64,000 nucleotides of DNA from Candidatus Microgenomates bacterium (GTDB lineage: Bacteria > Patescibacteriota > Microgenomatia > UBA1406 > HO2-37-13b), in assembly GCA_025449735.1 (NCBI GenBank), contig JANWIV010000004.1:30585-94584 (forward strand). The letters run 5' to 3'. Below the pieces are notes generated by a model. That model did not search any database and was not told where the DNA came from. It was given only the letters and a program-made list of their open reading frames with translations. The stretch's first letter is position 1. The number at the start of each line of letters is the position of its first letter. Both the position numbers and the translations under genes were made by a program. Shown here piece by piece: positions 18,675 through 27,872 of the stretch.

Positions 18675-18944
18675 AATAATTTAATAAGCTCAGAGTTCTT
18701 TTCCCGTGGGCGTTTTGACAATATGGATGTGGTGGCCATCAACGAAAAGCGCTGATTAAGACCCTTTTTTAAGAGAAATTTGTTTTTATTTATACTCAAG
18801 GTTTCTCTTGAGTCTCTATTAATTATTAATTTTTGCTATGCATCTTGTAAGCCCTCCAATTCTTCCCATTTGCCTTAGCATATTATTGCTGCGGCTCATG
18901 GAGCGAATTTTGGTGGGCTATTTTTTTGCTTCGCAAAAAAAATA

Positions 18945-20600
18945 GAAAGGAGGTGATTCACCGACTCCTTCCAGAACCGGTACCTTGTTACGACTTAGCC
19001 CCCATCGCCGACCTTACCCTCTCCTGATATAATCGGGATTCGGGTACTGACGACTTTGTTGGCTTGACGGGCAGTGTGTGCAAGAGACAAGAACGTATTC
19101 ACCGCGGTATAGCTGACCCGCGATTACTACTAATTCCGCGTTCATGAGGGCGAGTTTCAGCCCTCAATCCCCACTGAGAACTGGTTTTTGAGATTGGCTT
19201 GACGTTACCGTTTTGCAACCCTTTGTCCAGCTCATTGTAGCATGTGTGTAGCCCAAGGTATAAGCGCCATGCTGACTTGACGTCTGCTCCTCCTTCCTCC
19301 CCGACGTATGTCAGGGCAGTCCCTCGAGACACTTGTAACTCAAGGTAGAGGTTGCGTTCGTTGTCCCACTTAAGGGCACTCCTCACGGAACGAACTGACG
19401 ACAGCCATGCAGCAGCTGTCTTATTGTCAATAAATAAATACTGAAAATTATATTTCTATAACGGTCAAAAAGATGTCAAACCTTGGTGAGGTTTTTCGTT
19501 TTGTATCGAATTAAACCACATGCTCCACTAGTTGTGTGTCTCCCCGCCAATTCCTTTGAGTTTCAACCTTGCGATCGTAATCCCCAGGCGGCTCGCTTAA
19601 CGCGTTTGCTTCGCCACACCTCCACCAAAAAGGAGAAGATGCAACCAGCGAGCATTGTTTACAGCTAGGACTACCCGGGTCTCTAATCCGGTTCGCTCCC
19701 CTAGCTTTCGTTTCTCAGCGTCAGTTATCTTCCAGAAATCTGCCTTCGCCATTGGTGTTCTTGATGGTATCAACGCATTTCACTACTCCTCCATCAATTC
19801 CGATTTCCCTAAAGAAAACTCAATTCCGCCAGTTTCCTGCCCCTTCTCTCGCGTGAGGCGAGATCTTTAAAGCAAGACTTGGCGGAACGCCTACAAACTC
19901 TTTACGCCTAGTCACACCGGATAACGCTTGTGGCCCTCGTATTACCGACGCTTCTGGCACGAAGTTAGCGGCCACTTTCTTGAGAGGTACCGTCAATCCG
20001 ACAATTGCCGGACTTCTTCCCTCTCCACAGTAGTTTACACTAAATAATAGCGTCTTCCTACACGCGGTGTCGCGTGGTCAGGCTTTCGCCCATTGCCAAC
20101 GATTCCTGATTGCTGCCGCCCGTAGGCGTGGAGCCCGTGTCTCAGTGCTCCTCTGGCTGACCACCCTTATTAAAGTCAGCTAACCGTCATAGGCTTGGTA
20201 GGCTTTTACCCTACCAACTACCTGATGGTACGCAGGCCCCTCCCAAAACGAGCAGTTAAGCCCTTTACCCTTGCGGGACTATGGAGTATTACCCCCGATT
20301 TCTCGGAGCTATCCTCTATTTTGGGGTAGGTTCCTACGCGTTACTCAGCCGTCTGCCGCTACACTCGTGCAAAGCACGAGAACCTCCAAGAGACAAGATA
20401 CAACTCACAAGTAACAAACAAATTTCAACTAACAACTTACAAATAATTAGTTTGTAGATTGAATATTGGTTATTGTTTGTATCTTGGTTATTGTTCTTGT
20501 TACTTGAATGTCCTTGTGCTTCGCAAAAGCGACGCTCGACTTGCATATCTTAAGCACACCGCTAGCGTTCATCCTGAGCCAGGATCAAACTCTTAAAAAA
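18945..20600 (-). rRNA. rrs: 16S ribosomal RNA (with V1 insertion)
   Basis: Minus strand AGAGTTTGATCCTGGCTCAGGATGAACGC near 20593 to AAGTCGTAACAAGG...GAATCACCTCCTTT near 18945; conserved 907 and 1492 regions present. Confidence 0.97.
20394..20505. repeat. Repeat E (copy 1), inserted in 16S V1/helix 6
   Basis: First 86 nt match 52941-53026 with one mismatch. Confidence 0.92.
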
Positions 20601-20709
20601 ATTGAAGTATTAGAATACTTCGCAGGGAATTCCAACATTTCGGTTTTAAGGCCGAAAGTCAGAATATGCATTCATCTTCTGATTTTTAGTCCAGAATAAA
20701 AATGCTATT

Positions 20710-20757
20710 AACCCGTTCAAATTTCGAGCCTAAGCCTGAAATTTGTTCGGGTAAACC
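20710..20757. repeat. Palindrome family P (GGTTTACCCGAACAAATTTC...GAAATTTGAACGGGT), copy upstream of 16S
   Basis: Close match to 56629-56676; related hairpin at 16579-16617. Confidence 0.85.
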
Positions 20758-20921
20758 ACCACATCCTTATTGTCAAAGAGCGTGTGAACAAAAAATTATC
20801 AAAAATGTGTATTAGGGAGGCAGGATAATGAAGAGGTTACACAACTTGCAGAGCTCTTCAAGCTGACACCCGACGATGCATCATATTTGTTACGGTATTA
20901 TAAAGGGAGTTGACACTAAAA

Positions 20922-21998
20922 TCAAGAAGCGGATTTTATCTCAATACGAGTTAGATCCTCCGTGCTACTCATAAGTTTAGCTAGACCCCTGATAGTCGCA
21001 TCTTGAGGCACATTGGCTTTAATGATCGGCAGTTTCGTCTCACGAGTAATATAGGCGTCAAGACCAGGAATATTGGCCAAGTCCCCAGTCAGCACTGCGC
21101 CGCGTCTCACTAAGCCATCAACAATCTCTGGCGGAATGGTTTCGAGAAGCTCCTTAACACCATCTATAATTTGATTAATGACGCTAACCAAGGCTTCTTG
21201 AACATCGCTTGATGTCACCCTAGCTGATTTGGGTAAGCCAGTTTCAAGAGATTTTCCCCTGACGGTGAGTACCTTCTTTTCACCATCAAAGCTCAAGAGC
21301 TCTTCTTTGATGTGTTCGGCAGTGACGTCGCCGATAATAATTCCATATTTAAGATGAAGATAATTCTTAAGGATTCTATCCATATGCAGTCCACCTAGAT
21401 TAAGACTTTTTGAGCCGACTATGCCCCCCATAATAATTACTGCCATTTCAACCATACCGGCACCAAAATCAAGGACAAAAGTGGGATCCTTTGAAAATAT
21501 TGGTTGATCGGCGCCATAGGCGGCGGCCAAGGGTTTTTCAAACAGTCGGACGTTTGCAAATAAAGCCCGCTCTAATACCTCCTGGGTAGCCCGTGATTCA
21601 ACCTCGGTTGACGAGACAGGCACTGCAGTATAAGCCTCAAAAATAGGGCGAAGGAAGATGATGTTTTGATAATAAGGCAAGACACTTTTCTGAACCAACT
21701 TATTCATCAGGTAGACGCCAGCATCAAAATCAGAAATTATCCCCTGTTCAATCGGGCGAATCACATCTATAAAATTGGGCGACTTACCAAAAATTTCCTT
21801 AGCTTCCTTGCCATGGAATAAATATTCTTTGCTTCTGGTACTGTACCCCACATAGGCGGGTTCTCGGAGCACTATCCCCTTCTTATTTATAGCGATTCTA
21901 GCCATACTGGTGCCAAAATCGATCGCGACTTTTTCTTTTCGCATTAGCATGCCCGCGAAGCTATAAATTTTTGGTACAATTTCTTTTAGATTACGCAT
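20922..21998 (-). CDS. mreB: MreB/Mbl-like rod-shape protein
   Basis: VAIDFGTSMARIAINKKGIVLREPAYV, FEKPLAAAYGAD, FVLDFGAGMVEMAVI, GAVLTGDLANIPGLD. Confidence 0.9.
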   Translation of the reverse strand: MRNLKEIVPKIYSFAGMLMRKEKVAIDFGTSMARIAINKKGIVLREPAYVGYSTRSKEYLFHGKEAKEIFGKSPNFIDVIRPIEQGIISDFDAGVYLMNKLVQKSVLPYYQNIIFLRPIFEAYTAVPVSSTEVESRATQEVLERALFANVRLFEKPLAAAYGADQPIFSKDPTFVLDFGAGMVEMAVIIMGGIVGSKSLNLGGLHMDRILKNYLHLKYGIIIGDVTAEHIKEELLSFDGEKKVLTVRGKSLETGLPKSARVTSSDVQEALVSVINQIIDGVKELLETIPPEIVDGLVRRGAVLTGDLANIPGLDAYITRETKLPIIKANVPQDATIRGLAKLMSSTEDLTRIEIKSAS

Positions 21999-22004
21999 AA
22001 ATCA

Positions 22005-24137
22005 ATGATTTTGAAACAATTGAAATCTCACATAATAACCGGTCGTCTCATCGAGCAACTTTATTTGCTAATCTTTTTACTGACTCCTTTGCTAATGTTC
22101 CATAAAACAAGCGAGCTTTTTGAGTTTAATAAAATGCTTTTTATTTATACGATCTCTCTTTTAATACTTGTTGCCTGGATTCTTCGAGCCAGCTATACAG
22201 GCTCCATTATAGTACAAAGGACAGTTTTTAATCGGGCCTTTTTTCTATTACTGTTGTGGACTTTGGTATCCACTTTTACCTCAATTGATCCTCACACTTC
22301 CCTTTATGGTTATTACGGTCGATTTAATGGTGGCTTATTATCGGGCTTCGCCTATTCAATTCTTTTTTTTGGCTTTGTCTCAAATTTAACAAAGGATCAG
22401 GCAGTAAGAACCTCCTTAAAAATATTCCATGTGACATTTATAACGAGCGTAATTGTAATAATTTGGGGCCTTTTTGGTTTTATCGGTTACGACCTCTCCT
22501 GCCTAATATTTACCGGAAGCTTAAATAATAATTGTTGGACTGCTGAGTTTCTTCCTTCGGTCAGAATGTTTTCGACGCTTGGGCAACCCAATTGGTTAGC
22601 GGCATACCTTTCTGTCTCGATGTTGATCGTTACTGGCTTATTCATGACCAGTCGAGTAAAAAAAGAAACATGGCATTTTTGGAGTCACCGGGTCTATGGC
22701 CTATTAAGTCTATTTCTTTTCTCGGGAGTATTATTGACTCGATCCCGCTCAGGATTACTAGCGACTGGCGTCGCTCTTGCCATTGGCATGTTGACTGCTT
22801 GGCGATATCGTAGGCAAACTTTAAAAGAAGATAGCACGAAAATTTTCTTTATGGTGTTATTTCTCTTAGTGATTTTTTTAAGAACTGGTAGTAATCAGAT
22901 TGATCGTTTGCTTTCACCTCCTAGACCGCATAAGGCTATTCCTCAACAAAACCTATCAATTGAGGCGCCTACTGAATCATTTCAAATTCGTAAAATTGTC
23001 TGGAAAGGGGCACTTGATATTGGTAAAAAACATCCCATCTTTGGAACTGGTCCAGAAACATTTGGTTATGCTTACTTTACTAGTCGACCAATAGAACATA
23101 ATAATACCAGCGAATGGGATTTTCTTTATAACAAGGCGCATAATGAATATCTAAACACTCTTGCCACAATGGGGATAACAGGACTACTGATCTACATTTT
23201 TTTCATTGTTAATATTCTTATTTGGGCAGTACGAATAATTGGTCACAAGCATGGCGATGACCGAATTTTTTTCACATTTTTAATAAGTGCTTGGTGCAGT
23301 ATCTTGATTTCCAACTTTTTCGGTTTTTCAACCTCAGTTACCTCCTTATATTTTTATTTACTACCCGCTTTTATGATCGCGTTTACTGGCAAACAAAAGT
23401 TTACGGAAAAAAGTATTAAGAATCTTAAGCTATGGCGACTTCTTGGAATATTTATTTTGATATTCGGTGCTATTTTCTTATTAAAATATTTTCTGGCTGA
23501 TCTGGCATATGCTCGTGCTGATAGCTTAATAAAGTCAAATAAGATAAATGAAGCTCGAATTGAGCTAGAGAATGCCTTAAAATTAAAACAGGAGCATATT
23601 TATGAAGATAGACTTTCTCAGGTCATTGCACAGGAGGCTTTTACGTTGTCTCTGTCAGGCGACAAAAATTATCAAGATCTAATATCAGATTTAATTACTC
23701 AATCAGAACTACATAATGAGAAAAGTATCAGTAGTAGCAAAAAGAATGTGCTTTATTTGAAAACGAAAGCGCGAAATAATTATATTTTCTATCAAATTGA
23801 TAAAGACTCATCACACCTTATTTTAGCTATTTCGACTTTGGATGAAGCAAAAAAATTATCTCCCACCGATCCCAAAATTCCTTATACGATGGCTCTTTTT
23901 TACTCGACTTTATATGAAGCTCCAGGGGTCGACAAAGCTAAATATGCTGAAGCGTCGCTAAGGTCAATCGATGCCGCGATTAAACTAAAGCCAAATTATA
24001 AAGAGGCTTATGTGCTGAAGAGCAATTTATACGCTAAATTTAAGCAAAAAGATAAAGCCCGCCAAGTTTTGATGGATTATCTTGAGATAGTAGATCCAAA
24101 TGATACTGAGATTAAAGAAGCGGCAAATGAATTATAA
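22005..24137 (+). CDS. O-antigen ligase/polymerase-like membrane protein with C-terminal TPRs
   Basis: Multi-TM; LTRSRSGLLATGVALAIG; HPIFGTGPETFGYAY; NKAHNEYLNTLATMGITGLLIY. Confidence 0.82.
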   Translation: MILKQLKSHIITGRLIEQLYLLIFLLTPLLMFHKTSELFEFNKMLFIYTISLLILVAWILRASYTGSIIVQRTVFNRAFFLLLLWTLVSTFTSIDPHTSLYGYYGRFNGGLLSGFAYSILFFGFVSNLTKDQAVRTSLKIFHVTFITSVIVIIWGLFGFIGYDLSCLIFTGSLNNNCWTAEFLPSVRMFSTLGQPNWLAAYLSVSMLIVTGLFMTSRVKKETWHFWSHRVYGLLSLFLFSGVLLTRSRSGLLATGVALAIGMLTAWRYRRQTLKEDSTKIFFMVLFLLVIFLRTGSNQIDRLLSPPRPHKAIPQQNLSIEAPTESFQIRKIVWKGALDIGKKHPIFGTGPETFGYAYFTSRPIEHNNTSEWDFLYNKAHNEYLNTLATMGITGLLIYIFFIVNILIWAVRIIGHKHGDDRIFFTFLISAWCSILISNFFGFSTSVTSLYFYLLPAFMIAFTGKQKFTEKSIKNLKLWRLLGIFILIFGAIFLLKYFLADLAYARADSLIKSNKINEARIELENALKLKQEHIYEDRLSQVIAQEAFTLSLSGDKNYQDLISDLITQSELHNEKSISSSKKNVLYLKTKARNNYIFYQIDKDSSHLILAISTLDEAKKLSPTDPKIPYTMALFYSTLYEAPGVDKAKYAEASLRSIDAAIKLKPNYKEAYVLKSNLYAKFKQKDKARQVLMDYLEIVDPNDTEIKEAANEL

Positions 24138-24143
24138 TAAACT

Positions 24144-25049
24144 ATGATTTCAATCTTAATTCCCTTTCATAATGAGGAGGCCAATCTCCGACCCCTGGTT
24201 GAAGCAATAAAAAAATCCTTGCCATTGACTAAATTTGAGTTAGTGCTTATTAATGATGGCTCTACTGATTCTTCTTATGCAATTGCTAAACAATTAACCC
24301 AAAAGAAACTAGGTTCGGTTACAATCAAACTGGTTAGTCGCGCCCTGCGACAGGGTAAAGGTCGAGCCCTGACGCAAGGATTCAAGATCTCAACTGGCAC
24401 AATAATTATTTTTATGGATGCTGATCTTCAGGATGATCCGGAAGATTTAACAAAATTTGTTAAAAAAATTGAAAATGGACTCGATGTGGTTAATGGTTGG
24501 CGCAAGCACAGGCTCGATGGGCAAGACAAGACTTTGCCATCCAAAATTGCCAACAAACTGATCTGGCGGGCGCTATTTGGTTCGAGCTTCCACGATATGA
24601 ATTGTGGTTTTAAGGCTTTTAGGCGCGAGGTCCTCGAAGAGATTCCACTATATGGTGATAATTATCGTTTTCTGCCATATCTGGCGGAACAGAGAGGTTT
24701 TGAGGTTGGTGAGGTTATTGTCAATCATCGTCCACGGACTTGGGGACGCTCTAAATACAATGCAGTGAGAATGCTATTTGGGTTGATTGACAGTCTGTCG
24801 ACATATGTCATCGTTCGCTTTAGTGAAAAGCCACTCCATTTCTTTGCCCCGATTGGTGGTAGTATATTTATACTTGGTTTTATAATTGCCTCCAGATTAT
24901 CATTTGAGTGGCTTTTTTTCAATTTGGTTTTATCAACACGACCGTTATTCTTAGTTTCCATCTTCTTGATGATTGTTGGGCTGCAAATTATAATGACAGG
25001 AATCTTAGCAGAAATAGTCGTTTATATGAATCTAAAAAATAATGAATAA
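24144..25049 (+). CDS. Family 2 glycosyltransferase with C-terminal TM segments
   Basis: ISILIPFHNEEANLRPLVEAI, LINDGSTDSS, IIFMDADLQDDPEDL. Confidence 0.9.
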   Translation: MISILIPFHNEEANLRPLVEAIKKSLPLTKFELVLINDGSTDSSYAIAKQLTQKKLGSVTIKLVSRALRQGKGRALTQGFKISTGTIIIFMDADLQDDPEDLTKFVKKIENGLDVVNGWRKHRLDGQDKTLPSKIANKLIWRALFGSSFHDMNCGFKAFRREVLEEIPLYGDNYRFLPYLAEQRGFEVGEVIVNHRPRTWGRSKYNAVRMLFGLIDSLSTYVIVRFSEKPLHFFAPIGGSIFILGFIIASRLSFEWLFFNLVLSTRPLFLVSIFLMIVGLQIIMTGILAEIVVYMNLKNNE

Positions 25050-25650
25050 AAGTAGTAACTTCGAAAAATATACCCGAAACAGCAAACTGAAAAATCACTG
25101 GGTCGGGCAATTTTTGAGTATTGTCAGCAATCTTTGCGTCGGCACTGAGGCTGAATCGGTTCTTGATGTCGGCTGTGGTGAAGGTTTTGTCGTTGAGTCG
25201 ATCTTAGAAAAAAAATCGCTCACTAGGATTGTTGGCATTGATATTTCTACTGAGGCGATTGAGGTTGCTCAAAAAATGAAGCTTGATGCCAGCTTTTTGG
25301 TTGGCTCTGCCTACGAGTTGCCATTTAAAGACAGCGAATTTGACATGGTTATTTGCACTGAAGTGCTTGAGCATTTAGAGAATCCCTTGGTAGCACTTAA
25401 AGAAGTCCACCGGGTAAGCAAAAAGTATGCCATTTTATCGGTTCCTAACGAGCCATTTTTTATGATGGGAAACTTAGCAGTTGGCAAGAACTGGAGTAGA
25501 TTCGGCAATGATATTGAGCATATCAACCATTGGATCTGGTTTCTTTTTATGCGATTTGTTCAAAAAAACGGCTTCAGGGTGATCAAAAGAGTCATGCCTT
25601 TCCCCTACATTGCTTTTCCCTGGACAATTCTTTTGTGTGAAAAAAAATAA
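25042..25650 (+). CDS. Class I SAM-dependent methyltransferase
   Basis: SVLDVGCGEGFVVESILEKK, DMVICTEVLEHLENPLVALKEVHRV. Confidence 0.9.
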   Translation: MNKSSNFEKYTRNSKLKNHWVGQFLSIVSNLCVGTEAESVLDVGCGEGFVVESILEKKSLTRIVGIDISTEAIEVAQKMKLDASFLVGSAYELPFKDSEFDMVICTEVLEHLENPLVALKEVHRVSKKYAILSVPNEPFFMMGNLAVGKNWSRFGNDIEHINHWIWFLFMRFVQKNGFRVIKRVMPFPYIAFPWTILLCEKK

Positions 25651-25670
25651 ACTGATTTATACTTAGCTCT

Positions 25671-27872
25671 ATGAAAAAACTGCTAAAGAGTAACTCTAGC
25701 TTGATAATACCACTAGTGCTTCTTGTTATTTCAGTACTCTATTTTAGTCGTTTGTTTTACCCCACACTGTCAGTATTTACGACTCCTGACTTTGGACTTA
25801 GTGAGCCTTTTGCCTATACTTATCCGATGAAAAAACTTTTGGTCGAGAGTTATGCAAATGGGACAGTGCCTTTGTGGAGTCCCTATTTTGGTTCGGGCTC
25901 ACCGATTTATTCAGAGGGTTATTACTTTTTGTTTAATCAAATTCTCTTCCGCCTGTTCGACACTATAGCCGCAATCAATTTAAGCTTTATCGTAAGCTTT
26001 TTTATAGCTTCTTTTGGTAGCTACCTATTTTTACGACAGCAAAAATTGAGCCGGCTGGCTAGTGCTTATGGAGGTTTAACTTTTGCATTTTCTGGGCCAC
26101 TCGTAATGCAAATAACACATTTCAGTGTGGTTCAGTCAATAGCCATTCTTCCGTGGTTGCTTGTTTTCGTACATGAGTTTATCAAAGGTGGCAGACTTCT
26201 GGTTTGGTTGTTTTTGGTGGTCATTGTCTCTCAACAAATTTTTCTTGGTTTTCCTCAGGTAGTACTGATTTCGATGTTTGTAGCCCTCGGATACGCTACA
26301 TATCTGAACCTGTACTCAAAAAAATTCTTCTTGCTTATTAAAATTATTGCTGCATTTGCCCTGGGCGCTGTTCTGAGCTCGGTTCAACTATTGCCTTCAA
26401 TTGAACTTCTCAATTTCTCGAATAGGCAAGGAGGCTTGGGGAATAGCGCGACTGCCTTTTCATATCCATGGATTCATCTTAAGACATTGCTTTGGCCATT
26501 TAGTCTTGGTGACCCGCGCCTAGGAACATATCCTTTTTTTGCCAATTTTGATGGCAGTATTTTTTGGGAAAACACCGGCTATATTGGGGCTTTTTCATTA
26601 GCTTTGGCTATATTTGGAGCTATTTATCGACCTATGCGTCAAAAAGCAAACTTTTTTATTATTCTTGCAGTGATGAGTCTGTTATTAATGACTGGCAAAC
26701 ATTCGCCACTTTATTTTCTTTTTAATTTCCCCCCTTTTGATTTTTTTAGAGTACCCTCGCGGTTTATTATTTTGTTTGTGTTCGCCCTTTCAACTCTGGC
26801 TGGTTTTGGGTTAGATCATCTTATAGCCCTGCTTTCTTCACATCTATCCAAAACTCGTCTTCAATACTTTAGCCTATTTATTACGGGTCTAAGTTTCTGC
26901 CAACTTTTCTTTTTTAGCTTTAACTATCATCCAGTTGGTCCGGCAAAAGTTTGGCTTCCTTCACGTTCTCACGTAGCCTCTTTGAAACAAACGACAGCTC
27001 GTTATCTGACATATGGGGCGGGCGAAGTATGGAACCGGGAGTATAACCAATCCGGCTGGAAAGAAATGGATCATTACCGATTGCTTTTGAACTTTATGCA
27101 ACCCAATTTCAATTTATGGTATAAATTCGCTTCATTTGATTTTTATCATGCACTGCCTACCCGGAGGCAACTTTTACTCGATTCGTTGGTTAAATCAGGT
27201 ATTAGGCAAAGCAATAATTCAATTGAGATAACAGGCCAATCTCGCAAGTTGTTGGCATTGTATAGCGTAGACACGATATTGGCAAGCTCCCCTGTCAGTG
27301 GGGCCAAGATAGAAAAAATACCACTCTATGGGGATAACGAGTTAATTATTTCGAAATTAGATTCATTACCCGAGGCCCGATTGGTGTATGAAGTCAAAAT
27401 TGCCCATTCTATCGACCAGCTCCTTAAACTAATCGGTGAAACTAATTTAGAAAAAACGGCGATAGTTGAAGAATTTCTGTTTATTAACCAAAATCAAAAT
27501 AATAAGGGCATAGTAAAAGAAATTAGTCACAAGGATCAGTCGGCACTATTTGAAGTAGAGACAAGTGCCCAAACTCTTTTGGTATGGAATCAGTCATTTT
27601 ACCCCGGGTGGCAGGCGACAATCAATGGAAAGAAGGCTGAGATAATACCGGCAAATATAAATTCTCAAGCTATTTTGCTCCCAAAGGGTCAGTCGAAAGT
27701 GGAATTCCAATACCAGCCGAAAAGTTTTGCATTAGGCGCTCGAATCAGCCTAATTTCTCATCTCATAGTTCTTTCAGTGATGTTTCTTGGGCTTTTTCAA
27801 GCTCGAGCTGCTTTTTTTTCCAAATATTTGCCTTTATCTCGTCGTCAAAACAAACTTCATAAAGATCGATAA
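25671..27872 (+). CDS. YfhO-like multi-TM membrane protein
   Basis: PLWSPYFGSGSPIYSEG; C-terminal LLVWNQSFYPGWQATINGKKAEI. Confidence 0.78.
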   Translation: MKKLLKSNSSLIIPLVLLVISVLYFSRLFYPTLSVFTTPDFGLSEPFAYTYPMKKLLVESYANGTVPLWSPYFGSGSPIYSEGYYFLFNQILFRLFDTIAAINLSFIVSFFIASFGSYLFLRQQKLSRLASAYGGLTFAFSGPLVMQITHFSVVQSIAILPWLLVFVHEFIKGGRLLVWLFLVVIVSQQIFLGFPQVVLISMFVALGYATYLNLYSKKFFLLIKIIAAFALGAVLSSVQLLPSIELLNFSNRQGGLGNSATAFSYPWIHLKTLLWPFSLGDPRLGTYPFFANFDGSIFWENTGYIGAFSLALAIFGAIYRPMRQKANFFIILAVMSLLLMTGKHSPLYFLFNFPPFDFFRVPSRFIILFVFALSTLAGFGLDHLIALLSSHLSKTRLQYFSLFITGLSFCQLFFFSFNYHPVGPAKVWLPSRSHVASLKQTTARYLTYGAGEVWNREYNQSGWKEMDHYRLLLNFMQPNFNLWYKFASFDFYHALPTRRQLLLDSLVKSGIRQSNNSIEITGQSRKLLALYSVDTILASSPVSGAKIEKIPLYGDNELIISKLDSLPEARLVYEVKIAHSIDQLLKLIGETNLEKTAIVEEFLFINQNQNNKGIVKEISHKDQSALFEVETSAQTLLVWNQSFYPGWQATINGKKAEIIPANINSQAILLPKGQSKVEFQYQPKSFALGARISLISHLIVLSVMFLGLFQARAAFFSKYLPLSRRQNKLHKDR

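Noticed and set aside
19099-20699. ORFs inside 16S rRNA (19099-19386, 19483-19668, 19655-19870, 20334-20546, 20508-20699)
   Set aside because: Overlap conserved rRNA sequence; spurious. 20334-20546 covers repeat E but shows no endonuclease motif.
20922-20999. Group I/II intron in the 16S or tRNAs
   Set aside because: The inserts are short (20-112 nt) and lack recognisable P/Q/R/S or domain V signatures, so classic self-splicing introns are unlikely.
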